45,960 bases of DNA from the NCBI GenBank assembly GCA_029254215.1, contig JAQWYA010000238.1, positions 1 through 45,960 on the forward strand, given 5' to 3'. The notes below the pieces were generated by a model. That model searched no databases. It was not told the DNA's origin and saw only the letters and a list, made by a program, of their open reading frames with translations. Of the stretch, positions 1 to 7,822 are shown piece by piece (position 1 is the first letter of the stretch; each line of letters begins with the position of its first letter). Made by a program: the position numbers and the translations under genes. Source of the DNA: Pseudorhodobacter sp. (GTDB lineage: Bacteria > Pseudomonadota > Alphaproteobacteria > Rhodobacterales > Rhodobacteraceae).

Positions 1-162
1 GACCGCCCGGTCGTGGTGAAGGGAGAGATCGTGATCCGCCCGATGATGTATCTCGCGCTGTCCTACGACCACCGGATTGTGGATGGCAAAGGAGCAGTGA
101 CCTTCCTCGTCCGCGTGAAGGAAGCGCTGGAAGACCCGCGCCGGTTGCTGATGGATTTGTGA
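1..162 (+). CDS. odhB: 2-oxoglutarate dehydrogenase E2 (dihydrolipoamide succinyltransferase), 3' end only
   Basis: The window opens inside this gene; only the last 53 codons are present, ending in TGA at 160-162. The visible stretch carries the E2 acyltransferase active-site block [13 protein letters not shown], whose His and Asp are the catalytic pair that moves the succinyl group from lipoamide to CoA. The tail with [16 protein letters not shown] is typical of SucB/OdhB rather than of the pyruvate or branched-chain E2. It is the core subunit of the TCA-cycle oxoglutarate dehydrogenase complex in the cytoplasm. The E1 gene would lie upstream, outside the window. The E3 (lpd) gene that often follows in relatives is not present downstream here. 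Confidence 0.93.
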   Translation, partial: DRPVVVKGEIVIRPMMYLALSYDHRIVDGKGAVTFLVRVKEALEDPRRLLMDL

Positions 163-221
163 TGATTTCGACTGGGGAGCAATCAAATGCTCCCCAGGAA
201 CGCCTTGTGTGACTGGACCCT

Positions 222-620
222 GTGATGGACAATCTTCAACGGAGCGAACTGGTAATCGCGAATGTGCTCGGGTTTCTGCTCGAAACGGGTCTCTCTAACG
301 TAAACCTCGATTTTGATATGCTGGGCCTTGAGGCTGAGTTTGCGCCATTTTTTGCAACTAGTGTCAGATGGTTGCAGGACGAAGGTATTATCCGATCCAG
401 ACAGATTGCCGAATCTGATGATAGCGCTTTGATCATCGGTCCAATACTTACCGCTCATGGTTTTTTCATGATGGGAAAACCTATTGCTGTTGGTGATAGG
501 ACATTAACGTTGGCAACTGCCGTCGTAGAAACGAAGAGAGATGAGAAGTTTTATACTGGGTTGGGGGACCTTGGTGGAGGTTTTGTAGGTGGCCTCCTAA
601 AGTCTTTGGGTGGAAATTAA
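222..620 (+). CDS. Hypothetical protein, AT-richer orphan gene between odhB and the MAPEG gene
   Basis: A 132-residue protein that I do not recognise. It starts at GTG 222 or the adjacent ATG 225, and its stop at 618-620 directly abuts the ATG of the next gene. The N-terminal two thirds look helical and acidic (LVIANVLGFLLETG, FATSVRWLQDEGII). The end is glycine-rich (GLGDLGGGFVGGLLKSLGG) and could be membrane-associated; there is no signal peptide. Base composition and codon use (many A/T third positions) differ sharply from odhB and the MAPEG gene on either side, which suggests acquisition by insertion into an otherwise conserved operon. The helix-then-glycine-tail layout resembles small phage or island proteins of unknown function, but this is only an impression. 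Confidence 0.7.
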   Translation: MMDNLQRSELVIANVLGFLLETGLSNVNLDFDMLGLEAEFAPFFATSVRWLQDEGIIRSRQIAESDDSALIIGPILTAHGFFMMGKPIAVGDRTLTLATAVVETKRDEKFYTGLGDLGGGFVGGLLKSLGGN

Positions 621-1016
621 ATGACCCCCGAACTCACAACCCTCGCCCTCGCGGCCCTGCTGCAATCCGCCCAGTTCATCCTATTCGCCGTCCCCGCGAA
701 CCTTGAACTCGGCACCGGCTACACTTCTTCGGCCCGCGACTGCCCGCCCTCGCGCCAACTGTCGGAGAAAACCGCCCGCCTCCAACGCGCGCTCAACAAC
801 CATTTCGAAGGGCTGATCCTTTTCACCATCGCGGTCCTCGTGGTCAAACTGTCCAACCAGTCCACCCCCTTCACGGCAATCTGCGCCTATGCCTATCTTG
901 CCGCCCGCCTCCTCTACATCCCCGCTTATGCCTTCGGCTGGCGCCCTTGGCGTTCGGCCATCTGGGCGATAGGCTTCTTTGCAACCAATGCGATGATCGT
1001 GGCCAGCCTGATCTGA
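621..1016 (+). CDS. MAPEG family membrane protein
   Basis: A 131-residue integral membrane protein with about four hydrophobic segments (roughly residues 5-25, 60-75, 82-105 and 112-130). The family signature is visible: a short loop after the first helix, then RLQRALNNHFEGLILF with the conserved Arg-Asn-His-Glu pattern, and later AYLAARLLYIPAYAFGW. MAPEG proteins are the microsomal glutathione transferase/eicosanoid family. Bacterial members are presumed glutathione-dependent detoxification enzymes of the inner membrane, and their substrate is usually unknown. The ATG follows the stop of the preceding gene with no gap, so translation is probably coupled. In related genomes a MAPEG gene commonly sits beside odhB, which fits its place here. 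Confidence 0.85.
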   Translation: MTPELTTLALAALLQSAQFILFAVPANLELGTGYTSSARDCPPSRQLSEKTARLQRALNNHFEGLILFTIAVLVVKLSNQSTPFTAICAYAYLAARLLYIPAYAFGWRPWRSAIWAIGFFATNAMIVASLI

Positions 1017-1020
1017 CGCT

Positions 1021-1073
1021 TTCATCTGTTCAAAAATATCCTCGGGGGGTCCGGGGGGTGGAAAACCCCCCGG
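1021..1073. repeat. Intergenic element, copy 1 (TTCATCTGTTCAAAAATATC + G run + hairpin)
   Basis: The 20-mer TTCATCTGTTCAAAAATATC, plus one further C, starts at 1021 and is identical to the copy at 35951. Both copies are followed by a G run and then a GC-rich hairpin. Here the hairpin is CCGGGGGG (1051-1058) with CCCCCCGG (1066-1073). It lies just after the MAPEG stop codon. I recall similar elements scattered behind genes in Rhodobacterales. A role in 3'-end formation or RNA stability is inference. Confidence 0.7.
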
Positions 1074-1271
1074 CCTCGCCCTCCACCGCCACACCGAACC
1101 AGACAGAAGCCAGACCTGAACACCGGGCCTGCACCCCATGAACACAGGGGCCGCCCTCAAACTCACGGCCCTGCAAAGATTTTCATCGATCCGAGGAACC
1201 CTCCGCGGATCGCACGTTCCAAAAGCCGCCAAACACAACCCAACAAGAAGCGGCCCACCCTTCCAACATCG

Positions 1272-1288
1272 AAAAGGACAGTCCCTTG
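1272..1288 (+). promoter_or_regulatory. Shine-Dalgarno and TTG start of the NCS2 permease
   Basis: AAAAGGA (1272-1278) lies seven bases before TTG 1286-1288. No in-frame ATG or GTG gives a complete first membrane helix, so this ribosome site decides the unusual start codon. Confidence 0.65.
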
Positions 1289-2647
1289 GCTAATACATCT
1301 CTGGGCAGCGCAGCCCAACTTCGCGATCCGAATTACACGCCCCCGCTGGCCAGTGCTGTCCCTCTTGGGATTCAGCACGTGCTGGCGATGTTTGTCTCCA
1401 ACGTCACCCCGGCGATCATTGTTTGCGGTGCGGCGGGGATCGGCTTTGGCTCCGATCAAGGCGCCCTTGGCTTTCCCGACATGACCTACATGATCCAGAT
1501 GTCGATGCTTTTTGCGGGCATCGCGACGCTGTTTCAGACCATCGGCATGGGGCCGGTTGGCGCAAGACTGCCGATCGTTCAGGGCACTTCCTTCGCTTTC
1601 GTGCCGATCATGATCCCGGCGGTTGCGGGGCTTGGAACGGCGGGCCTCTCGGGGCTGATGACGGGCGTCCTGATCGGCGGGTGCTTCCACTTCTGCCTTG
1701 GCTTTTTCGTCGGCAAGATCCGCTATGCCCTGCCCCCGCTTGTCACCGGGTTGATCGTTTTGATGATCGGCCTCGCGCTGGTCAAAGTCGGCATCCAATA
1801 TGCTGCGGGCGGCGTGCCCCTGATGGGCAAGCCAGAGTTCGGCTCCCTCGCGATGTGGACCCCGGCGCTGGTCGTGGTCGTCGTCACTTTGGCCGTCAAG
1901 TTCTTTGCGCGCGGTTTTCTGGCCGTGGCGGCGGTCCTGATCGGGATCTTTGCAGGCTATATCGTTGCCTATGCCATGGGTCAGGTGAACTTCGCCAACA
2001 TCGGGCGCGCTGCGGTTTTTTCGGCTCCGATCCCGTTCAAATGGGGGTTTGAGTTCAACTTCGCTGTCGTGCTGGGCATGTGCTTCATGGCGATCATCTC
2101 GGCCATTGAAACCGTGGGCGATGTTTCGGGGATCACCAAGGGCGGTGCCGGACGTGAGGCTACCGACAAAGAGATCACCGGTGCCACTTTCGCCGATGGC
2201 GCGGGCACAGCGATTGCCGGGGTCTTCGGCGGCCTGCCCAACACCTCGTTCAGCCAGAATGTCGGCCTGATCGCGATGACCGGCGTGATGAGCCGCCATG
2301 TCGTCACGATTGGCGCGATCTTCCTGATCGCCTGTGGCTTCATCCCGAAAATCGGCGCTGTGATCAACACGGTTCCGATCAACGTGCTGGGCGGCGGCGT
2401 GATTGTCATGTTCGGGATGGTCTGCGCCTCCGGCGTCAACATGCTGTCGGATGTGAAATGGAACCGCCGCAACATGGTGATCTTTGCCACGGCCCTGTCT
2501 GTGAGCCTTGGTTTGCAACTGGAGCCGTCGGCCCTTCAGCATGTCGGCAAAACCGCGCAGATCCTGTTGACCTCGGGCCTTTTGCCGGCAGCAACGATTG
2601 CGATCGTGCTGAACCTGTTGCTTCCCGAAGACCTTGCGGACGACTGA
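1286..2647 (+). CDS. NCS2 family permease (xanthine/uracil-type nucleobase:cation symporter)
   Basis: A 453-residue polytopic inner-membrane protein of normal length for the NCS2/NAT family. The start is TTG at 1286, supported by AAAAGGA at 1272-1278 seven bases upstream; the first in-frame ATG would cut off the first helix. Family landmarks are present: QH at residues 30-31 in TM1, Glu275 in TM8, Asp304 in TM9, and the NAT signature region beginning QNVGLIAMTG at 324-333. The Gln-Asn start and Gly end of that motif resemble xanthine/urate transporters more than uracil transporters, so a purine substrate is likely but unproven. It is probably monocistronic, with a strong hairpin terminator behind it. 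Confidence 0.9.
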   Translation: MANTSLGSAAQLRDPNYTPPLASAVPLGIQHVLAMFVSNVTPAIIVCGAAGIGFGSDQGALGFPDMTYMIQMSMLFAGIATLFQTIGMGPVGARLPIVQGTSFAFVPIMIPAVAGLGTAGLSGLMTGVLIGGCFHFCLGFFVGKIRYALPPLVTGLIVLMIGLALVKVGIQYAAGGVPLMGKPEFGSLAMWTPALVVVVVTLAVKFFARGFLAVAAVLIGIFAGYIVAYAMGQVNFANIGRAAVFSAPIPFKWGFEFNFAVVLGMCFMAIISAIETVGDVSGITKGGAGREATDKEITGATFADGAGTAIAGVFGGLPNTSFSQNVGLIAMTGVMSRHVVTIGAIFLIACGFIPKIGAVINTVPINVLGGGVIVMFGMVCASGVNMLSDVKWNRRNMVIFATALSVSLGLQLEPSALQHVGKTAQILLTSGLLPAATIAIVLNLLLPEDLADD

Positions 2648-2671
2648 TCGTCCCATCAGAGCATGACATTG

Positions 2672-2700
2672 CGGCGGCCCCTTTTAAGGGCCGCCGTTTT
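2672..2700. terminator. Bidirectional intrinsic terminator between NCS2 permease and 2Fe-2S gene
   Basis: A perfect 9-bp stem, CGGCGGCCC (2672-2680) with GGGCCGCCG (2688-2696), loop CTTTTAA, followed by TTTT. It sits between convergent genes and could end transcripts from both sides. Confidence 0.8.
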
Positions 2701-2704
2701 GCGC

Positions 2705-3025
2705 TCAAGGCGCAGGCGACTGCACCCGTTTTCCGGGCCTGCGTAAGACCATCTGCGGCGCGACCGTCATCATGCAGGCCTGCCGCGTGGCGGCAAGACC
2801 GCCGTCCTCCACCTCCAGCAAACACTCAAAACACGCGCCCATCATGCAAAACGGGCCGCGCGGCGCGCCAGAGACGGGCGTCAAGCGAAACACCCGCACC
2901 CCCGCCGACAAAAGAGCAGCCGCAAGGTTCATCCCTTCGGGAAGGTGCAAAACTTCCCCGTCCAGCGTCACAGGGACAGTCGCGGGCAAAGGGTCAATCG
3001 GCTTGAATGGCAAATCGGGCTTCAC
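2705..3025 (-). CDS. 2Fe-2S binding protein, small subunit of an amino-acid/opine-type dehydrogenase
   Basis: A 106-residue protein with a single Fer2_4-type fold. Four cysteines sit in the expected spacing: CMMGACFEC (Cys-x4-Cys-x2-Cys) and a later QAC. Proteins of this type are the small (gamma) electron-transfer subunit of heterotrimeric flavoenzymes such as HcnABC glycine dehydrogenase, octopine/nopaline oxidase and D-hydroxyproline dehydrogenase. It overlaps the end of the upstream DAO-type flavoprotein gene by 32 bases, so the two are surely co-translated partners. The large FAD subunit (alpha) of the usual trimer is not in the window. The substrate cannot be read from the sequence. Confidence 0.85.
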   Translation of the reverse strand: MKPDLPFKPIDPLPATVPVTLDGEVLHLPEGMNLAAALLSAGVRVFRLTPVSGAPRGPFCMMGACFECLLEVEDGGLAATRQACMMTVAPQMVLRRPGKRVQSPAP

Positions 3026-4100
3026 CGAACACCTCCAGTTCCGGGTGGGTTTCAGGGGCTTCCAGCCATTCCGGCAGTATCAAGGCATGATTGGCGGCCA
3101 GCGTGATCCCCGAATGACAAGTGACAAGGCTGGCGCCGGGCATCAGGGCCGATTGCTGGTAAATCGGCAGACCATCGGGCGACATGATCCGCAGCGCCCC
3201 CCAGCTTCGGATCAACTGCGCCTGAGCAAGCGCCGGAAACACCGCCACAGCCTCCGCCGCGAGTTGCCCTGCGACAGGCAGCGTAACGGCATCATCCGGG
3301 CCAACCTCTTCGTTGCTGGCCCCGATCTGAACGCCCCCCTCATCCACCTGCCGAATGGTGCCAGAGGGACGGCGCATCAGTGGCGGCAGCTTTTCAGTGA
3401 TCAGGACTTGCCCGCGCTGAGGCCGGACCGGGGCCAGAAACCCCAGTTTTGGGCCCAGCGAAGCCGCCCCCAGACCCGCGCAAAGCACCAGCTTTCCCGC
3501 CGTCACCTGACGGCCCGAGGCGCAGGTCAGGCAAAAGCCATCCGGCCGGGTGACATCTACCACCTGCTCGCCCACCAGAACCTGCCCGCCCCGGCGACGG
3601 ACATCGAAGGCCAGCGCCCGCAGCAGGCGCAGCGGGTTCACATGCCCGTCCTGATGATGCAGGATCGCCCCTGCAACCTTCGGCCCCACGCCCGGCTCTT
3701 CGCCCCGTAGGGCATTGTTGCCCAGCACCTCGAACGGGTAATCGCCGCCCAAGGCGTCGCGCAGGTCGGAATAGGCGCGCGCGCGGGCTTCCAGCGCCGC
3801 CTCATCCAGAAAATAATCCAGCCCGCCTTCCTGACGCAAGGAAAGCTCGATACCGCTGGAATCGGACAGTTCGGCGGCAAATTGCGCCCAAAGTGCTGCC
3901 GATCCTTGCGACCAGCGCGCGTAGGCGGGTTGGCGCAAGCCCTTCCCCTGCACCCAGATCAGGCCAAAATTCCCCCGGCTGGCGCGAAAACTGCCATCCT
4001 CGCCATCCAGCACGATCACGCGATGCCCGCGCCGCAAAAGCCCCCAAGCGACCGAAAGGCCAACCACGCCGCCGCCGATGATCGCGTAATCCGCCTGCAT
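2994..4100 (-). CDS. FAD-dependent oxidoreductase, DAO family (beta-type subunit)
   Basis: A 368-residue flavoprotein. I chose ATG 4100 because it starts MQADYAIIGGGVVGL, putting the FAD dinucleotide-binding GGGVVG at residues 9-14, with AGGG upstream; a longer form from 4124 would overlap the preceding gene. Other DAO features are the SRGNFG segment that follows the first Rossmann unit, the central GGQVLVGEQVVDV strand and the C-terminal CHSGITLAANHA block. Such enzymes oxidise D-amino acids, imino acids or opines and pass electrons to a 2Fe-2S partner, which is the next gene. Together with the formamidase-like hydrolase upstream they form a three-gene minus-strand operon of unknown substrate. 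Confidence 0.88.
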   Translation of the reverse strand: MQADYAIIGGGVVGLSVAWGLLRRGHRVIVLDGEDGSFRASRGNFGLIWVQGKGLRQPAYARWSQGSAALWAQFAAELSDSSGIELSLRQEGGLDYFLDEAALEARARAYSDLRDALGGDYPFEVLGNNALRGEEPGVGPKVAGAILHHQDGHVNPLRLLRALAFDVRRRGGQVLVGEQVVDVTRPDGFCLTCASGRQVTAGKLVLCAGLGAASLGPKLGFLAPVRPQRGQVLITEKLPPLMRRPSGTIRQVDEGGVQIGASNEEVGPDDAVTLPVAGQLAAEAVAVFPALAQAQLIRSWGALRIMSPDGLPIYQQSALMPGASLVTCHSGITLAANHALILPEWLEAPETHPELEVFGEARFAIQAD

Positions 4101-4104
4101 TGCC

Positions 4105-4890
4105 CTAGCCCCCGACCGGGCCAAGCAACGTCTCCATCAGGGCAGAGCGCGGGTCGGACAGGGCGTCGATCACGTCGAAATGGTGCTTGTGCGGGCTGAC
4201 AGTCCAGTCACAGGCCCATGCCTCTGCCAGCAAGCGGGCGTGCCAAAGGAAAGAGGGGCGCTCGGCCCCGCCAACCCAAACATGGGCGCTGACCCCTTCC
4301 CGCAACGCCAACCGCGCGGGGCTTTCAGCGGCGATCTCATCCGCGTCCAGCCGCAGCTTTTCCTGCATCGCGGTTTGGGCCAAGGGCTCCAGATCCGAAA
4401 GCGGGGAAATCGGGACAACCCGCGTCACCCGCCCCGAGGACTGGTCAGCGCAACCCATCCGCGCGCTCAGATGCCCGCCCGCCGAATGGCCAGTGACAAC
4501 CTGCGGCCCCGCCACTTCGGCAGCCAGCATTGATAGGGCCGCTGCCATTTCGCGGGTCATATCGGCAATCCGCGCCTCAGGGGCCAAGGTGTAGGACGGC
4601 ATCGCACAGGCCCAACCCCGCGCCAAAGCCCCCGCCGCCAAATGCGACCAGAAAGAGCGGTCAAACTGAATCCAATAGCCGCCATGAATAAAGATCATGC
4701 AGCCCTTGGCCGTCCCTTCGGGCAGGAAAAGATCAAGCTTTTGCCGTTCGGCCCCGCCGTAAGGCAGCCCCAAACGCGCCCGCGCGCCCAGACTTTGCCG
4801 AAAAGCCGCCGCATCCGCCGCCCAGCGAGGCACGAAACCCTCTGCCCCCGGAATAAAGGCCGCATTCGCGTAGGCCCGGTCCATATCCAT
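4105..4890 (-). CDS. Alpha/beta hydrolase, kynurenine-formamidase-like
   Basis: A 261-residue cytoplasmic alpha/beta hydrolase. ATG 4890 is preceded by GGAGG at a six-base distance. Motifs are HGGYW at residues 69-73 (oxyanion hole), GHSAGGH at 134-140 with nucleophile Ser136, and KHHFDVID near the C terminus with the probable catalytic His237. The HGGxW box and overall length match arylformamidases of the BNA7 type and related carboxylesterases, so hydrolysis of an N-formyl or ester group is likely. It is the first gene of the operon with the DAO and 2Fe-2S genes and is divergent from gabD across a 72-bp gap that must hold both promoters. Apparent upstream in-frame extension into gabD is antisense sequence, not gene. 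Confidence 0.82.
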   Translation of the reverse strand: MDMDRAYANAAFIPGAEGFVPRWAADAAAFRQSLGARARLGLPYGGAERQKLDLFLPEGTAKGCMIFIHGGYWIQFDRSFWSHLAAGALARGWACAMPSYTLAPEARIADMTREMAAALSMLAAEVAGPQVVTGHSAGGHLSARMGCADQSSGRVTRVVPISPLSDLEPLAQTAMQEKLRLDADEIAAESPARLALREGVSAHVWVGGAERPSFLWHARLLAEAWACDWTVSPHKHHFDVIDALSDPRSALMETLLGPVGG

Positions 4891-4962
4891 AATCCGCCTC
4901 CAGAACTGGACATCTTCGCTGCGCCATGATTTGCATGTTTGTAACCTGAATGGGAGACCCCA

Positions 4963-6441
4963 ATGCTTGATACTGCAACCGATCTGCGCTCCATGCTCAA
5001 AGACCCGTCGCTGCTGGCGACCAAAGCCTATGTCGCGGGGGAATGGGTTGATGCCGATGACGGCACAACCTTTCCGGTGACGAACCCGGCGCGAGGCGAT
5101 GTGATTTGCGAGGTGCCGAACCTTGGCCGCGCTGAAACCGCCCGCGCAATTTCCGCCGCCAATACCGCCATGAAAGACTGGGCCGCACGCCCGGCCAAGG
5201 AACGCGCCAATATCCTGCGCGCCTGGTTCAACCTGATCATGGCAAACCAAGACGATCTGGGCGCGATCCTGACCGCTGAAATGGGCAAACCTCTGGCCGA
5301 GGCCAAGGGCGAAGTGGCCTATGGCGCCTCGTTTATCGAGTGGTTCGCCGAAGAGGCCAAGCGCGTCTATGGCGAGACCATTCCCGGCCATATGAAAGAC
5401 AAGCGGATCACGGTGCTGAAGCAGCCGATTGGCGTCGTCGGCTCCATCACGCCCTGGAACTTCCCGACCGCTATGATCACCCGCAAATGCGGCCCGGCCC
5501 TTGCGGCGGGCTGTGGCTTTGTCGCCCGCCCGGCTGCCGAAACCCCGCTTTCGGCGCTGGCTTTGGCCGTGCTTGCGGATCGTGCGGGTCTGCCCAAGGG
5601 GCTTTTGTCGATCATCACCTCCAAACGGTCTTCGGATATCGGCAAGGAGTTCTGCGAAAACCCGATCGTGCGCAAACTGACCTTCACCGGATCGACCGAG
5701 GTGGGGCGCATCCTGCTGCGGCAAGCCGCCGATCAGGTCATGAAATGCTCGATGGAACTGGGCGGCAATGCGCCCTTCATCGTGTTTGACGATGCCGATC
5801 TGGATGCGGCCGTGCTGGGGGCGATGGCCTCCAAGTTCCGTAACAACGGCCAGACCTGCGTTTGTGCAAACCGGATCTATGTGCAGGCCGGCGTGTACGA
5901 TGCTTTCGCCGCCAAACTGGCGGAGGCTTTGGCCAAGACGCGCGTTGGCGATGGGCTTTCGGAAGCGGTAGAATTTGGCCCGCTGGTCAATGTCGCCGCC
6001 GTTGAGAAGGTTGAAGAACATATCGCCGACGCCATCGCCAAAGGCGGCAAAGTGCTGACCGGCGGCAAACGCCACGCGCTGGGCGGGTCGTTCTTTGAGC
6101 CGACCATTGTCACGGGTGTGACGCAGGACATGGCCGTAGCCCAGGAAGAAACCTTTGGCCCGATGGCGCCTTTGTTCAAGTTCGACACGGAAGAAGAGGT
6201 TATCGGGAAAGCCAATGACACGATCTTCGGCCTTGCCGCCTATTTCTACGCCCAGAACATCGGCCGCGTGACGCGCGTGCAAGAGGCGCTGGAATATGGG
6301 ATCGTTGGCGTGAACACGGGCATCATCTCGACCGAGGTTGCACCTTTCGGGGGCGTCAAGCAATCCGGCCTTGGCCGCGAAGGCTCGCACCACGGGATGG
6401 AAGACTATCTGGAGATGAAATACATCTGCCTGTCCGTCTGA
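4963..6441 (+). CDS. gabD: Succinate-semialdehyde dehydrogenase (NAD(P)+)
   Basis: A 492-residue aldehyde dehydrogenase of normal GabD length. It oxidises succinate semialdehyde to succinate in GABA and related catabolism. It shows TPWNFP (163-168, with Asn166), FTGSTEVG (241-248), ELGGNAPF with general base Glu265, and GQTCVCANR with catalytic Cys299 and the neighbouring Cys301, which can form a redox switch in bacterial and human SSADH. The segment PFGGVKQSGLGREGS near the end is also typical. One deviation is that the cofactor-contacting Lys of the KPA motif is Arg189 here (VARPA). ATG 4963 follows GGGAGA. A clean terminator lies behind it, so it is probably monocistronic. Confidence 0.95.
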   Translation: MLDTATDLRSMLKDPSLLATKAYVAGEWVDADDGTTFPVTNPARGDVICEVPNLGRAETARAISAANTAMKDWAARPAKERANILRAWFNLIMANQDDLGAILTAEMGKPLAEAKGEVAYGASFIEWFAEEAKRVYGETIPGHMKDKRITVLKQPIGVVGSITPWNFPTAMITRKCGPALAAGCGFVARPAAETPLSALALAVLADRAGLPKGLLSIITSKRSSDIGKEFCENPIVRKLTFTGSTEVGRILLRQAADQVMKCSMELGGNAPFIVFDDADLDAAVLGAMASKFRNNGQTCVCANRIYVQAGVYDAFAAKLAEALAKTRVGDGLSEAVEFGPLVNVAAVEKVEEHIADAIAKGGKVLTGGKRHALGGSFFEPTIVTGVTQDMAVAQEETFGPMAPLFKFDTEEEVIGKANDTIFGLAAYFYAQNIGRVTRVQEALEYGIVGVNTGIISTEVAPFGGVKQSGLGREGSHHGMEDYLEMKYICLSV

Positions 6442-6464
6442 CCGCTAAAGACGTCTATGAATGC

Positions 6465-6491
6465 AAACCGGGGGCCAATGGCCCCCGGTTT
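6465..6491. terminator. Terminator between gabD and the PAP2 gene
   Basis: A perfect 12-bp stem, AAACCGGGGGCC (6465-6476) with GGCCCCCGGTTT (6480-6491), loop AAT. T-rich on both strands at the outer ends, so it can serve both convergent genes. Confidence 0.85.
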
Positions 6492-6529
6492 CGTTTTGAC
6501 AATGCTGAGGGGCCTTCAAGGCTAAACCC

Positions 6530-7597
6530 TCAGGCAGATTGCAGGTGGGCCGCATTTGCTTTGGGGTGATGGATGCGGCAGGCCAGTTTCCAACTCGCCC
6601 AGGCAATCGCGATCCCGGCATAGCCATCCACCGCATAGTGCCAGCCCAGCATCACGGATCCGATCAGGATCACGCCCAGAAACAGCGTCAAGGCAATGCC
6701 AGCCCAGCGCGCATAGCTGAAGGCGTAACAGGCCAGCAAGGCAGAGCTTGCCACATGCATGGACGGAAAGGCCGAGATCCCCGCCATCGGATCGCCCGAG
6801 GCATAGCCGCTCCACAGCATGTCCTGCACCGCGACGGCTGACAGCGGGTTGGTCTCATTCACAAGGTGAAGATGGGTCATCAGCGGGGAAAAGACATCGC
6901 CCAAACCAAGCGGCGCATAAAAGACCGGCCCAACGGAGGCAAAGGCGATCGCCACCAGGTTGCCGCCAATCGCCCAGGTCAAGGCGAAGGCCGCCAGAAA
7001 GCTGGCCCGTGCCGCCGGGTTCGTTCTGGTGAAACACGCGATGAACACCACGAAATACAGCGCAAACAGCCACAACACATAGGCCCCGCTCAGAAGTTGC
7101 AGCACGGCAGGATGCCCAAAGATCGGCATCAGCAGAACGTAAGGGTCCACCCCGCCGTGCAGCACCCGGTCCATCTGCATGAAGAAGACATCCCAGCCAA
7201 AGGGATTCAGCGCCGGAATAGCCTCTTTGAGGAAGGAGAAGTTATTGAAGAAAATCGACATGACGATCAGGGCCACCAGCCCGTTCACCAGCCGCTCCGC
7301 ATCGAAAAGGGTCGCACGGACATCCGCGATCAGCCAAGCCGAAGGCCGTTTCGGGCGCGCTATGCGGATCATGTAGCCAAGGCGCCAGATCAGCAGCACA
7401 AACAGATAGGCCGGGATCAGCGTGCCAAACAGGGTCATCAGCGTTTGCACCGCCCCGTTGTCATAATCGATTCGCGCCCGGTCGGCGGCAAGGATCGTGG
7501 CCCCCGCATGCAAGGTTGTGAGGATGATCAGCCAGCGATTGGCCTGCACAGCCCCGCCCAGCAATCCATAAGCTTTCTGCGTAACAGAGTTTTCCAT
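6530..7597 (-). CDS. PAP2 family membrane phosphatase/transferase
   Basis: A 355-residue multi-spanning membrane protein with about seven to eight hydrophobic helices. The C-terminal part has the second and third phosphatase motifs in the form of the PAP2_3 branch: ISAFPSMHVASS (Ser-x-His) and GWHYAVDGYAG (His and Asp). The classical first motif K-x6-RP is not obvious. This branch resembles inositolphosphotransferases of the Aur1/Ipt1 type, so the reaction may be phosphate or phosphoalcohol transfer onto an envelope lipid rather than simple phosphatidate hydrolysis. It is divergent from the secreted peptidoglycan-binding protein. The substrate is not predictable from sequence. Confidence 0.82.
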   Translation of the reverse strand: MENSVTQKAYGLLGGAVQANRWLIILTTLHAGATILAADRARIDYDNGAVQTLMTLFGTLIPAYLFVLLIWRLGYMIRIARPKRPSAWLIADVRATLFDAERLVNGLVALIVMSIFFNNFSFLKEAIPALNPFGWDVFFMQMDRVLHGGVDPYVLLMPIFGHPAVLQLLSGAYVLWLFALYFVVFIACFTRTNPAARASFLAAFALTWAIGGNLVAIAFASVGPVFYAPLGLGDVFSPLMTHLHLVNETNPLSAVAVQDMLWSGYASGDPMAGISAFPSMHVASSALLACYAFSYARWAGIALTLFLGVILIGSVMLGWHYAVDGYAGIAIAWASWKLACRIHHPKANAAHLQSA

Positions 7598-7822
7598 GCG
7601 CCCACCCGATTTTGCCTTTTGCGCTGTATCGCCTTGAAAAATGGCATGAACAGGGCGGTTTTGGGTAAATCTCAGGTCCGGCGGCAGGGCTGTTATCCGA
7701 TAACAACGGCCTGATTTTGCTTAGTAGGGTCGGCAAAGGCAAGGTCACCTCATCGGCCCGGACAGCACCCGACAGTGCCTTCCCCGGCCCCCCAGAAACC
7801 GCTGCCAAAAAGGAATGACATC

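Noticed and set aside
1163-2656. Minus-strand frame of about 500 codons antisense to the NCS2 permease
   Set aside because: The translation is an Asp/Arg/His-rich mirror of membrane-helix codons, with no domain. The plus strand encodes a complete permease.
4891-6393. Long minus-strand open frame antisense to gabD, continuous with the hydrolase gene
   Set aside because: It is an effect of GC-rich codon bias in gabD. The hydrolase has its own ribosome site at 4890, and the antisense translation has low-complexity Arg/His/Gly composition.
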